A stretch of DNA of 64,000 nucleotides from Zasmidium citrigriseum (GCA_002786025.1 NHNW01000002.1:744001-808000), one strand, 5' to 3'. Counted from the stretch's first letter, positions 1 through 11,058 are shown. The notes: generated by a model not told the origin, from the letters alone. Made by a program: numbers and translations.

Positions 1-233
1 GAGGAAGGAGAAAGAGATTAGGACTCGGGAGTCTTTAAACCATTTCAGTGGGAAGGCGCTGAGAGACGGGTGACCAGCTGCTGCTTTTGATTGTGGTCAG
101 CATCTCCAGAATCAAGTGGACTGGCTGAGGCGTCCGTGAGTCGATCCAGAGGTCAAAATGCAGCTGCATTTGTCGAGATGGACTACGGACTATGACACAT
201 CGCCAAACTAGGACGAATCGACCCTGCCCGGAC

Positions 234-2213
234 TCAAGCCACCTCTTTTCTCGTGCTTTCCGAGTACGACGAGCTATACAACTCCGGACAAGGACCGGTC
301 TTCTGGAACAACATCCACTTCTTGCACCACCACGGCAACACCTCGAACAGCTGGTATGACGCATGCCTGGTCGTCGGCACCGCGAAAACGTAATCCAATT
401 CTTCCAAGCTCCTCTCCTTCGTTTCTGGCAGGAACAGGAAGATCAGACTCAGGGCGACGACATTCATCGCCGCGTAAAACCCAAAAGACCCCGTCGATCC
501 GAAAGCCTGCAGCATGCGAGGGAACGTGAGCGACAATACCGCGGCCCAGAAGTTGTTTGTTGCGACTGCGAAACTCATGCCGATCTCTCTGTGTGAGAGT
601 GGGAAGGCTTCTGCTGAGTACACGAAAGCGCAGGGCCCTTCGCCGGGCGAATAGAAGGCAGTGAAGAGGAAGATGAAGAAAGAGATTAGGCCTATTCGGG
701 CGGTGCTTCCTTCGGGGAGGTAGAAGGAGAGGCCTGTTGCGAGGAGCGTCCAGAACATGTTGGGGAAGGTGCTCAGCAAGAGCTTGCGGCGACCCCAGCG
801 GTCGATTGTGTAGAGGGCTGGGATTGCGAAGACGAACATCGTCCTGGAGAGAAGTCAGGCGACCATTAAGTGCGCGATTGGGAGTATTTTACTCACATGC
901 CGAATCCCCAAGACACCAGCAAAGCGACAATGTTTGAAAAGCCGGCGTTGACGAAGATGGTCGAAGAATAGAACGCCACGACGTTTAGACCGCACATCTG
1001 CTGAGCAATCATGATGATTCCTGCGGCCTGTGTCGCGCGGCGGATACGTGAAATCGTCACAAGCTCGACTGCGCGGCTAAAGAAAGTGGAAGAGCCACCT
1101 TTGCTCATACCTTTCTCCTGCAGCACAAAGGTCTTCTCGGCTTCGATTTGGCAGTGAATGTAATACAGGTCACGAGCGGCTTGGAGGTGGCTGTTGCGAA
1201 CACGGCACAAGGAGCGATATGCTTTGGCGTGCTGACCTTTCTTGATCAGCCATCGAGCCGATTCAGGGACGAAGTAGATTCCGAGGAGTAGTGGCACTGC
1301 TGGGATGAACGCCGATCCGAGCTGGAGTCGCCAGGCGATTGATCCGGTGTTGACGACGACGAGGTTGGCGGACATCCCAAGCTGTGAGGGTCAGCAAAAG
1401 CTCGACGACATGTACCAGGGGCAGAGCATCTCACCATAATGCCGAATGCTACCCACATCTGCCACGACCTGTATGCAAAGTCAGAGAAGCTTTCGCAGAA
1501 CACGTTTAGGGACGGCCATCCTCTTACATGACCATAGCGCCACGAATGTTGGTCGGGGCATTCTCCGCTGAGAAGACAGGTACGGTCACTTCCTTGAGAC
1601 CCATGCCGATTCCTAGCAACACTCGACAAGCGAGCAATGCGCCCCAAGATTGCGAGACTGCTTGACCAATGGGTGCGACCAAGCTGAAGATCGCGCCCAA
1701 GAAAATGGCACCACGACGTCCGAGGTAGTGGTTGACTGGATCTGAAAGCCAGCAGGCACTTCAAAGCACGATCAGCAAATGTCGAATCCGTCACCCTCCC
1801 GAGACTTACAAGACGCAAAGCGCCATGTACGGCGCAGCGTTAATCGCACCAACGATCCACGAGTTCCTCTCACACGTCCCAAGGGCTTCGCATTCAGCGC
1901 CAGTGTCGCCAATCCCAAATTCTTGCGGGAACGAGAGATTGGCGCCATTGGAACCTGTCTGATCCCAGCCTTGGATCGCCGCTCCGATGGAGTTGAGGGC
2001 GATGAGATAGTACAGCGTCCTTGGATGATGCCATTTCCTTGTCTTCTCTTCATGGAGAACTCGTCTCTCGTCGTCGTTCAGCTCGTCTATGCCGTCGATG
2101 TTCTCTGGAGATTGCGCGACTAGAGCACCTTTCTTGAGGAGATCCACGGCATCGATCAGGTCGTGCTCGGCGGCGTAGGATTCGACGTTTGCGAATAAAT
2201 CGGCTTTGGCCAT
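234..2213 (-). CDS. MFS sugar/polyol transporter
   Basis: Sugar-porter family (SP) major facilitator, probably a plasma-membrane proton symporter for a hexose or polyol. Five exons (2213-1810, 1758-1528, 1468-1435, 1381-897, 843-234) join in frame to 587 aa. Seen: a hydrophilic N-terminus, then many hydrophobic segments. Family motifs present are GRRGAIFLG after the second segment, PESARWL before the central loop, [10 protein letters not shown], and [12 protein letters not shown] after the last segment. The start is the first ATG in the frame. It is transcribed away from the SDR at 3132 and lies close to a regulator and an L-arabinitol dehydrogenase, which suggests a polyol or pentose substrate. 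That substrate is inferred; the family call is firm. Confidence 0.88.
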
Positions 2214-3131
2214 TCCTGCCAGGGGATTGTGGATTCTCGAAGACTCAGCACGGATTCGACAAAATGCAGTTCCTCTGGGATGGACTCACTCTCCCGATTC
2301 ATTGTTGTTCATGGCTTCGACACTGGCCCTTCGGATTTGCTTGATCTCGTCGAAGTCGTGGCCATCATTCTCGCTGTGCTCAGCCCGAATGGCATCGTTG
2401 ACCGTGGTCTCGCCCTTTGGATTCTTGATGGCCATGATCGTTCTGATTCTTTCGTGCAGGGCAGTCCCTCTCTCGAGGTTCCCATGGCAAAGTCAACGCC
2501 CTTATACCTCTCCATCTCTCCGCCATGGCTCTTCCAAGACGACGCCGTCACGAGTCCTGTGTGCAGTGTGGAGAGGCATAAGACGGCCACGACCTTGGCT
2601 CTTCCCCATACCCCAGGAACCTTCTCCACGCATTCGGCGAGTCGCCGTGATATCCAGCTGATATCCACCAACCACGGCAAAGCCATAAGCATTTCGCCGG
2701 TTCTCCTGTGGTGATCAGCTGAGGCTGCCCGCACAGACACGGTGGACATCTTTGGCGCTAGGTGAAGTCTCCGCCCCGAACAAATGCCGTTTGATGCCGC
2801 TAGCCATGTGATGGGGCTTTTCGGGACGGTTCCATTGTTGCAAGATGGAGAGGCCCATCCACTTCACACGGTGCCGTTCCTGTTCTCGTCATGTGTGCTC
2901 GGCACAGATTCGCCAGCGCCGGTTCCATCGCGAAATCCTCCATACTCAATACGTCGGCATCTGCTTTCACTCCACGGACGATGCCCGCTCACATTACGAT
3001 GATATGGAGATTCTTGACGCATCTCCCAATTGAAGTGGACCGTTGATTCTCCCAAGTCTCCAACTCTGCATACTCTTCCATACGGCTGTCCGGATCTCAT
3101 TCCTCTTCATTCTTTCCGATATCAGGAGGCT
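2214..3131. other. Divergent intergenic region (transporter/SDR promoters)
   Basis: This 918-bp gap separates two divergently transcribed genes of the putative catabolic cluster and must carry both promoters. Open frames on both strands up to about 160 codons exist here, but they lack recognisable domains and I read them as chance. The last 100 bases before the SDR start are pyrimidine-rich, typical of a fungal leader. Confidence 0.5.
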
Positions 3132-4087
3132 ATGGCGTTGGCTGGCAAGATTGCGATTGTGACTGGTACGCACTTGCTGCAAATTCTTGTGATGTGTCAT
3201 AACTGACGGTCTGGTGTCGCCCAGGGGGTGCTAGAGGAATCGGGAGGGGCATCGTGCTCGGTCTGGCTCGTCAAGGGGCAAAGGTATCATACTCGACCGA
3301 GTGATCTTGCAACTTTCTGAGACTGAGATATCCTAGGTGGTGTTCAATTACACAAGCGGTTCGTCTGCTAGTGCTGCCGATGAGCTCTGCAAGGAAGTCG
3401 GCGACCTTGGCTCCAGCGCCGTTGCGGTAAGAGGCGATATTACTCTCGAAGACACTCACGACGCCCTCGTGAAGATTGCACGCACTGCGTTCGATGCCGA
3501 AAAGCTGGACATCTTGGTCAATAATGCGGGCGCAGGAGATAACAGGCCGTTGGAAGAAGTCACCCCCGAGATATACGATCATTTGATGAACGTCAACGTC
3601 AAATCCCTGCTATTCATGACCAAAGCGTTTGTGCCCCATGTGCGGAGGGGAGGACGCATTGTCAACCTTTCATCGATCTCAGCAAGAGGAGGCTATGCGA
3701 CGCAATCAGTATACGCTGCTAGCAAAGCGGCGGTTGAAGGAATGACCAAGGTTTGGGCGACAGAACTGGGACAAAAGTACGGCATCACGGTCAACTGCGT
3801 CAACCCAGGGCCAGTTGATACGGACTTGTATCGAGCTGCTGGGGAGGTGCATCTCGCGAGGATGGAGAAGGAGAACCAGTACGTATACTCAAGGGCAGAA
3901 GCCACCCCTTTACATGTCTGAGACATATGCTGACCTTCTACCCTTTACTTTTAGGAAGGTTCCTGCCGCACCTCGGGCTGGAACTCCGGAGGATATCGCA
4001 GACATTGTCTCCTTCCTTTGCGAAGAGAGGGCAAGATGGATCACAGGTGACACGGTATGTGCGAATGGAGGCATGTTGTTCACTTGA
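3132..4087 (+). CDS. Short-chain dehydrogenase/reductase (3-oxoacyl reductase-like)
   Basis: Classical SDR, NAD(P)-dependent oxidoreductase of unknown substrate. Four exons (3132-3165, 3225-3283, 3337-3878, 3955-4087) give 255 aa. Seen: cofactor motif TGGARGIG near residues 11-18, the NNAG motif after 'DILV', the catalytic Ser in NLSSISARGG, and the active-site Y-x-x-x-K in VYAASKAA. The C-terminus has the usual TGDTVCANGG segment. The length is normal for the family. It sits between the transporter and the Zn2Cys6 regulator, so it could oxidise or reduce a sugar or polyol intermediate. It does not look like a typical fungal L-xylulose reductase at its N-terminus, so I do not assign that role. 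Confidence 0.88.
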
Positions 4088-4165
4088 GGAAGGCGATTCC
4101 CTAGACACTAGACAAGACCTGCACGTGAGGCGAAAGCTTGTGATGCCCCACATTTGATGAGCTTG

Positions 4166-4199
4166 TGATGCAAACCCTTCCCTGATGCAAACCCTTCCC
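4166..4199. repeat. Perfect 17-bp tandem duplication
   Basis: The unit TGATGCAAACCCTTCCC occurs twice in direct succession (4166-4182 and 4183-4199), ending 23 bases before the regulator start codon at 4223. It lies in the 135-bp gap between the SDR stop and the regulator, probably in the regulator's leader or core promoter. Confidence 0.9.
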
Positions 4200-4222
4200 T
4201 CTTCCATCTCTCTTCCTTCCCG

Positions 4223-6501
4223 ATGGATCCAAACTCCAACCGCAAACAGAAGCGAAACTTTGCGTGTGATGAGTGCAAGCGTCGCAAAGTGAGGTGCTCT
4301 GCCGAGCCAACTTGTGCAGATTGTGCACGCCTCGGGAAGATCTGTGTGTATTCTTCACCCTCGCATCGAGTCTCGGCTCTTCAGCAGTACGTGCATGTCC
4401 ATTCTAGTCCTGATAATCCCTGACACCTCATAGGACGGTTCGCCACTATGAGACTCTTCTCAACTCCATCTACAGGGCATGGAACACTCACCTGCCGAAC
4501 CTTCCACTGGAGCAAGCCTTGAGGAACGAAGGAACTGCACCTGGAGAACAAACCTCACATCCCACGAGTGCTGATCCACCACAGCCACTGGCAAACCCCA
4601 GCGTCTTCAAACATGGCTCGACAGACACCGGATCACTTTCAGAGGCTGGCACACCCGAGCAGAGCAACGCCGAAGACTACGAATTCGATGAATCTCAGGA
4701 CTTTGGCAATGCTATCGATGGGATGGGCTTCCTCACCTCTGAGGCGAGTAAAGCTGGCTACACGGGGCCGCAGTCTGGCATTGCAGCTTTGAAGTTCCTA
4801 CGCTCGCTTCCGTCTGGTTACTCGGATGATGTTGTGGATAATATTCTCCCCCTCTCCTCGAGCGGACTTTCGGATGGCATGCGACCTGCGTCTAGTGTGG
4901 ACTCTTTTATCAACGACTACTTCACGTATTATCACCCGGCCTACCCGCTGTTACACGAAGGACTGTTTAGGGCCAGACTATCAGGTAGGTGATTCACTCA
5001 CCCGCTGAAGATGACCACGCTGACACATTCTCAGGCGCAGTGGCAAAGCCCCGAGATGGCTCATGGCCCCTACTATACAACATGGTCATCGCTATGGGAG
5101 CTTTCGCCGGCGATTCAACGGACAGTGACATCGACCTGCGCTACTACCAAGTTGCCAGAAACAGCATCTCCCTCGAAATTATCGAGAAAGGATCACTGTG
5201 CTACGTCCAAGGCCTGACGATCATGGCCAACTACTTGCAGAAGCGCAACAAACCCAATGCAGGATTCGCGTTGATCGGGATCGCGTGGTCAATGGCCCTT
5301 GCCATCGGTCTGCACCGCGAGTTTGGGACCTCCTCGACGACACACTACACCATGGAGCAGCGTCGCCGAACTTGGTGGACTCTTTACATCTTCGTTTCTG
5401 GGGCGCAACTGACGTTGGGAAGACCGCCTGCTTCGCTGGTAGGAATCAATGTTCGCCTTCCTACAAATCTGGACGATTCTAGCCTGACCGTGGACATGGC
5501 CGAGATGCCTACTGCTCAGGAAGGCCGTAAGTGCTCTTTGCCCATATCGCTCACCGACGCGAGCTACGCTAACATTTCATGTTCCGCGGCCAGCCACCGT
5601 GAGTACATGTCTGATAGCTCAAACGAAGCTGGCTCAAATCGCCAACGAGGTTCAAACGGAGCTGCTCAGCAACCAGGTCCCTTCATCCCAAAGGGTCGAA
5701 CGTCTGAGGAGCCAGATCAAAGCATGGCAGGAAGAGCTTCCACCTTGCTTCGAGGAGACGTTGTCATCCCCGGCCTGGTTCGAGCTGCCGAAGCGAGTTC
5801 TCCTCTGGAGAGCCTTTCATCTTAGGGTCGTTCTCGACAGGCCATTTCTATTCCGTGCTGTCACAGAGAAAGCCGATCTATCAAAATGCGAAGGGCCCGT
5901 CTGGGAATGTATCAATACTGCCGATTGCTGCATAGTTGCCATATGCAACTTCTTGGAGAGCAACGAGACCTGGAGACGGGGATTTGCTTGGTATGCGACT
6001 TACTGGCTCGTTTCCGCCAGTTTTGTTCATGCCGTCTGCTTTGCCTATTCTCCACCGAGTCAGACCAAAGAGCATTGGCGGGCGAGGCTACAGCAGGCCG
6101 TAAGAGGCTTGCAAAGACTAGGTTCTGCACACGTTAAAGCAGGTCAAGCCGAAAGGGTCCTGGGGAGACTACTGGGTAAGTCAGCTCATCTGCACCTGGA
6201 AGCCTTCATTCTGACCTCACGGATAGGAACCACACAACATTCACCTCCAGCACCCACAGACCTCCAACCAGACTGGACACACGCGTTGAACGCAGACACC
6301 AGCTTGGTCGACTTCTCAATGAATTACTTCGGCATGAGAGACCCAGAGTTGATTGAGCCTTTCAATATGGATCCGAATGCCTTTGACGCGGGCGGTGGAG
6401 GAGCCATGTGGCATCACTCCGAAACGCCCAACGCAGAATTCTCGGACGCTGCTGGCGGTATTACGCTCTCCAACTTCTCGCAAGGTTGGCAAAGACCTTG
6501 A
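4223..6501 (+). CDS. Zn2Cys6 fungal transcription factor
   Basis: Nuclear DNA-binding regulator of the Gal4 type. Five exons (4223-4386, 4434-4984, 5035-5526, 5594-6175, 6227-6501) give 687 aa. Seen: a basic start, then cysteines 15, 18, 25, 31, 34 and 41 (C-x2-C-x6-C-x5-C-x2-C-x6-C). A middle region has fungal_trans-domain features (a YYHPAYPLLHE-like segment, AWSMALAIGLHRE, and RRRTWWTLYIF with GRPP soon after). Its place between an SDR and an L-arabinitol dehydrogenase, with a transporter two genes away, suggests it is the local regulator. The last intron (6176-6226) is 51 nt with no in-frame stop, so an unspliced mRNA would simply add 17 residues. The target genes are inferred. Confidence 0.9.
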
Positions 6502-6878
6502 AGTGGCAACATGTTGTGGAGCTCGAGGAGCGGATCGCTACCGAGCCTTGCCAAGACTTGCTGCAGGTGCTCGGTGAACTGCCCGAAGCTATCCTTATCC
6601 CGCCCAGATGTTCGCCAACAGCATCATGAGCTTTTTTCCAAAGGCAGGAACAGCATGTTTCTCGGTCCCTTGCCGCCAGTAAAATCTGGAAATGCACGTG
6701 TGATGCGTCCATACTTGGCGGGAATGCGCCGAATCAATATCTGGGGCTCCAGAAGTCCAGATAGCACTCCATACTTGAAAAGAGCTCGCATCGGCTACCA
6801 GTGTCCCTTTTAGCTTCGATTCATTCTTCAGTCTTGTGCCTGTCCTGTTCAAGCGACAAAGCAGTCCTCGCAGTCGAC
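6502..6878. other. Intergenic region upstream of the L-arabinitol dehydrogenase
   Basis: This gap of 377 bases lies between the regulator stop and the dehydrogenase start and should hold the regulator 3' UTR and the dehydrogenase promoter. A CACGTG palindrome lies at 6695-6700. No other gene is seen. Confidence 0.4.
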
Positions 6879-8027
6879 ATGTCGACTCTGGCATCTTCAG
6901 AAGTCATCCAGCGCAAGCCTCGCAACATCGCTGTTCACACGAATCCTGAACATTCTTTGCACCTCGTCGAATCGGACATTCCAAAGCCAGGACCAGACGA
7001 CTGTTTAATCCATGTCCGAGCCACTGGCATCTGCGGATCCGACGTTCACTTCTGGAAACATGGCCACATCGGAGATATGGTCGTCTGCGGAGAGAACGGC
7101 CTTGGACATGAGAGCGCCGGTTCTGTGATTGCTGTCGGCAGCAATGTCACCAAGTTCAAGCCCGGCGACCGCGTGGCTCTGGAGTGCGGCATTCCCTGCT
7201 CGAAGCCCTCTTGCGACTTCTGCAGAAGCGGACAGTACAACGCCTGCCCAGACGTTGTATTCTTCTCTACGCCGCCTTACCATGGCACTTTGCGCCGATA
7301 CCACGTACATCCCGAAGCTTGGCTTCATCGCCTTCCGGAAAGTCTGACCTTCGAAGAGGGATCGTTGCTGGAGCCGCTCTCGGTTGCACTGGCTGGCATC
7401 GATCGATCAAATTTGCGTCTTGGAGACCCTCTTGTCATCTGTGGGGCTGGGCCTATTGGACTAGTGTCTTTGCTCGCGGCACATGCAGCTGGCGCCGCAC
7501 CGATTGTTATGACAGACATCGACGAGAGCCGACTAGAGAGGGCGAAGCAATATGTGCCAAGGGTCCGAACAGTCCTTGTTGGAAAGCAAGATTCAGCTAA
7601 GGATGTGGCGAGCCGGGTCGTGGAATCCTTAGGGTGCAAGGCCAAGTTGGTCTTGGAGTGTACTGGTGTTGAGAGCAGTATCCACACCGGCATATACGTG
7701 AGTCTTTCCTGCCTCCTCATCTCATCACGACCAAGCTAATCAAGAGTCTAGGCTTCGAAATTCGGTGGCAGCGTTTTCGTCATTGGTGTTGGGAAGGACT
7801 TCCAGAACATCCCGTTCATGCATCTCTCCTCAAACGAGATTGATCTTCGGTTCCAGTACCGCTACCACGACACGTACCCACGGGCGATCCGACTCGTCTC
7901 CGAGGGCCTGATCGATTTGAAGCCGCTGGTGACACACAGATACTCATTGGAAGAAGGATTGGACGCGTTCGCCTCTGCTTCCAATCCGGCAGCGAGGGCT
8001 ATCAAGGTCCAGATTCTGGATGATTGA
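6879..8027 (+). CDS. lad1: L-arabinitol 4-dehydrogenase (zinc MDR family)
   Basis: Medium-chain zinc dehydrogenase that oxidises L-arabinitol to L-xylulose with NAD+ in the fungal pentose pathway. Two exons (6879-7697, 7752-8027) give 364 aa, the family length. Seen: catalytic zinc ligands C52 (GICGSD) and H77-E78 (GLGHES), structural zinc cysteines 107, 112, 115 and 123, and the Rossmann glycine motif CGAGPIG. The segments SDVHFWKHG and [13 protein letters not shown] are characteristic of fungal LADs rather than xylitol or sorbitol dehydrogenases. An in-frame leader upstream of the ATG has no other ATG in the frame. It is the last gene of the cluster. A closely related polyol dehydrogenase (xylitol, sorbitol) remains possible. 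Confidence 0.85.
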
Positions 8028-8477
8028 GCACGTGGGTGTCGTCATGGAGTCGCATTCGGCGTTGACTTGATAGATTCTCGGGAGCGCGATAGAATAGAAG
8101 TAATGGAAAAGCCGTCGTCTTAAAGTACCTTGTAGTTCCTTTTAGCCGCCGGTTGGTATTGATGTCTCAAGCAATGTTCCATCGCGAGACGAGGTTTCGT
8201 CAGGGATGCGCGACGGAGCGGATGGCTCCTCCCGCCGCTAGCGATGCAGGAACGAAGTGGGCCACTCAGCGTGGACGGTGCTTTGGGTTGCGATTGCGTG
8301 GAGGAGAAGCCTCTCTCAACTCTGCTCCCCTCTCTGCACCACATCCACGCTCGTTCACTGCAAACTCGCCGTCTGCACGCCTTTCCGACTCCTACACGCC
8401 TCGCGACCGCTCTCGCGAATACCTTCCGCCGACCGAACTTCTGCCTGTTTCTCAGCGTCAGCGCTTGCCAACCCGCC
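8028..8477. other. Intergenic region before the KRE9-like gene
   Basis: This 450-bp gap holds the dehydrogenase terminator region and the promoter/leader of the next gene. A CACGTG palindrome at 8029-8034 sits directly after the dehydrogenase stop. The last 200 bases are pyrimidine-rich. No gene is seen. Confidence 0.4.
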
Positions 8478-9540
8478 ATGCGGCTTCAGGAGCTTCTTTT
8501 CCTGGCCACCCTGGCTCCCGCTGTTTTCGCCGACGTGAAGTTCACGACTCCTGCCCCCGGTGCTAACGTCTCCCCGGGCACGATTTCGATAGCATGGGAG
8601 GATTCGGGCGACTCGCCGTCAATAGACGATCTGAGTTCATATACGCTGCAATTGATGGTTGGAGGGAATGAGGATTCGAATGCGGTGCGTACACGTACTC
8701 CCTGAACGCGGTCGGCGATCGCCAAGGGCGGATAAAAGAGCCTGGGTAGAATGTTTCGGACTGCGATACCGAGGCGGTTGAAAGAGATGCGATCGGGAGA
8801 TGGACATTATGCTGACTGGTGTTTGTTTTGTAGCTGCCCTTGACTGCGCTGGTAGACACCGGAGAGTTCTCGACCGGCAACAAAGCATCCGGTAAAGTCG
8901 ATGCTGCTATCGCCGGTCCAACGAAAAATGGCTTGTGAGTGCTAGTGAAGACCGCACTGTAGACGAGGGCTGACAGCAAGCGCCTACAGCTACCTGAAGA
9001 TGACATCCACGGCAAAAGAGGGAGGCACAATAATCAACTACTCGAGTCGTTTCAACATGCCGGGCATGACGGGCACGACTCCACCTCAGTACGCACAAGC
9101 CGCCGCAGCAGTGTCCGGCACAGATGGACCGGAGACCGTCAACCAGGTTGCGAACAACGCACAAGCACAAGCAGGCCAAGCTGTTGGCGCAGGCGGCGCT
9201 GTCGCAGCAGCAGGCGCCTATACAGTTCCTTATGGCCTTCAGTCGGGACTCACAAAGTACGCGCCGATGCAGGGTGTACCGCCGACGAAGATTACCCTAA
9301 AGAACTTCACACCCATGTACTCGTCGAGCAAATATTCCGTGGCAACGACTTGGATGCCCAAGCCTACGATCTTGACCACTCTTACCGAGAGCCAGACTTT
9401 TTCGGTCAGCAGTATGGAAAACACGGTCAGTAAACAAAACATGAGAAACTGTGGATTCATGCTAATATCCAATACAGGCAGCCGCACAGTCCCAGCCTAC
9501 AGGAGACATGGCCAAATTCCTGGCGCGGTGGAAAGACTAA
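8478..9540 (+). CDS. KRE9/KNH1-family cell-wall glucan protein
   Basis: Secreted protein of the KRE9/KNH1 family, needed in yeast for cell-wall beta-1,6-glucan. Four exons (8478-8684, 8834-8934, 8990-9425, 9478-9540) give 268 aa. Seen: a signal peptide (MRLQELLFLATLAPAVFA), an N-terminal beta-sandwich-like segment (FTTPAPGANVSPG, then SIAWEDSG), and an alanine-rich middle. The C-terminal half carries the family block YAPMQGVPPTKIT followed by ATTWMPKPTILTT and SVSSMENTAA. The start is chosen because it opens directly on the signal peptide. The first intron (149 nt) is longer than its neighbours. The fungal role in glucan synthesis or presentation is by analogy with yeast. Confidence 0.85.
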
Positions 9541-9909
9541 TACGGCATTGTATGACGGCGCAAGGGGATCAGGGAGGCATCAAGGTTGCATAAGCATTTT
9601 CAGGCGCAAATGGTGGTTCAGGAGTTTAGGCTGTACAGCTAGTTTCATGACACCCACTGGCTAGGATTGGGACTGGGAGTGGGAAAGGCTGGATCTTTTG
9701 CACAGATGTATATGCACGGCGCGTATTCTACTATAGCCACATGATGGTAATGTCAATGCAATCACGAGACCGCGTAATTGCTGCTCCTTTCTCGTGCGTG
9801 TCACGGTGCAGCAGACGGCCAAAGCTTCTCGTTCAAGACTTGCGACTTCACTTTTGAACTTCTTCTCCAAAACACCAAACTCAACAAAGCCAACAACACC
9901 TAATCGAAG
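9541..9909. other. Intergenic region
   Basis: This 369-bp gap lies between the KRE9-like stop and the STEEP1-like start, both on the plus strand. It is AC-rich near the next start codon. No gene or RNA feature is recognised. Confidence 0.4.
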
Positions 9910-10314
9910 ATGTCAGTCTCAACATACCACTGCCTCTGCACAGAGCTCGTCCTCGCAACCACAATCCCACTAAAAGAAACCCCCACCCGGCAATCCGACA
10001 AATCTCTCATCTGCAGCATCACCGACACGAACACTTTCAACCCCGGCACCTCAGTCCTCCAGTCCGCCATCTCAGTCGACGCCAAACCCATTATCTTGAA
10101 ACTTGAGGATGGTTTTGAGAAGCGGTATCTGGTCAAGTGTGGACGGTGTGGACTTACGCTTGGGTATCAGCTGGACTTGAGTTTGTTTGAGGAGACGAAG
10201 GCGAAGGATGGGAGGAGGGAGGATGTGGTTTATTTGTTGCCGGGTGGGGTGCTAGCGACGGAGGATGTGAGGAGTGGGAGGGTTGTTGGGGAGGGGGAGG
10301 TTCGGGCGAGTTGA
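9910..10314 (+). CDS. STEEP1 (CXorf56)-like protein
   Basis: Small protein of 134 aa from one exon, related to the STEEP1/UPF0428 family. Human STEEP1 helps STING leave the ER; fungi lack STING, so the fungal role is unknown. Seen: an N-terminal YHCLCTEL motif like the family's conserved YxCLCG start, and a central pair of cysteines in KCGRCGLTLGYQLD, matching the family's KCAKCGLLLFY block. The C-terminus (LLPGGVLATEDV) may correspond to the family's last conserved strand. It ends 72 bases from the convergent methyltransferase gene. Family assignment rests on these two cysteine motifs only. Confidence 0.7.
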   Translation: MSVSTYHCLCTELVLATTIPLKETPTRQSDKSLICSITDTNTFNPGTSVLQSAISVDAKPIILKLEDGFEKRYLVKCGRCGLTLGYQLDLSLFEETKAKDGRREDVVYLLPGGVLATEDVRSGRVVGEGEVRAS

Positions 10315-10386
10315 GCAAGTGCAAAGGCGAGTTGAGATTGTGGGAAGAAGGGACTTTTCGAATTGCGACTATCGACTACGGACCAT

Positions 10387-11058
10387 CTACCCGGCGGCCT
10401 TCGACGTCTTCTTCGCCAACACCCACAAGAACTTGACGCCATAATCTGGATCCCCCGGCTCGCGGTCTTCGGCCGAGACTTCAGCCTCGAGGATCTCGAA
10501 GCCAGCGGCACGGATCAATTTCTTGCTGCTCTCGACGTCGAAGCTACTCCAGAACATGTCGACACCGAAGAAAGAACCTCGAATCTCGGACTCGTCGGTG
10601 CAGGAGAGGGTGAATGCAACGAGCCCGCCTTCTTTGAGCCAGCCGTGGATTTGAGACAGCATAGCTGGCTGCTCTTCGCGAGGGAGATGGATGATGGAGA
10701 AGAAAGCGGCGACGGCGTTCAAGCTTGAGGGCTCGATTTTCAAGGCTGTCATGTCTCCTGGGAGGAATGTTGCGTTCGGGCATCGCTTCCTCGCTAGCTC
10801 GATCATGGCTGTCGAGAGGTCGTTTGCGAGGACTGTGGCGCCGCTTTTTGATAGCATCTCCAAGACTGGGGCTCCGGCGCCGCATCCAAGTTCGAGGACT
10901 GCGGCGTCTGATGGTAGACTTTTGATGAGAAGCTCGGTGTATCGACGGCGTGGTCGAGTGTCGCCTTCAGTCCATTCGTCATACTTGGCAGCCATTTTGT
11001 CGTAGCCATCTTGGACGATCTTCTTGTCGTTGCTCAGCTGAGGGGTGTTCTGCTCCAT
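10387..11058 (-). CDS. Class I SAM-dependent methyltransferase
   Basis: Single-exon gene, 223 aa. Class I methyltransferase fold: motif I LELGCGAGAPVLEM near residues 55-68, an acidic residue at the end of the next strand (ANDLSTAMIELA), motif II-like LPGDMTAL, and a post-motif helix PREEQPAMLSQIHGWLKEGG followed by a strand. The substrate is not evident; the family includes small-molecule and ubiquinone-type methyltransferases. The ATG at 11058 is the first in the frame. The gene converges on the STEEP1-like gene with 72 bases between stops and has a TATA-like box just upstream. Confidence 0.85.
   Translation of the reverse strand: MEQNTPQLSNDKKIVQDGYDKMAAKYDEWTEGDTRPRRRYTELLIKSLPSDAAVLELGCGAGAPVLEMLSKSGATVLANDLSTAMIELARKRCPNATFLPGDMTALKIEPSSLNAVAAFFSIIHLPREEQPAMLSQIHGWLKEGGLVAFTLSCTDESEIRGSFFGVDMFWSSFDVESSKKLIRAAGFEILEAEVSAEDREPGDPDYGVKFLWVLAKKTSKAAG

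Noticed and set aside
2229..2749. Open frames on both strands between the transporter and the SDR
   Set aside because: No domain; the region is a divergent promoter and the frames overlap each other.
3132..4087. SDR as the L-xylulose reductase that follows L-arabinitol dehydrogenase
   Set aside because: Attractive from context, but the cofactor-binding N-terminus resembles 3-oxoacyl-reductase-type SDRs rather than fungal L-xylulose reductase; left as SDR of unknown substrate.
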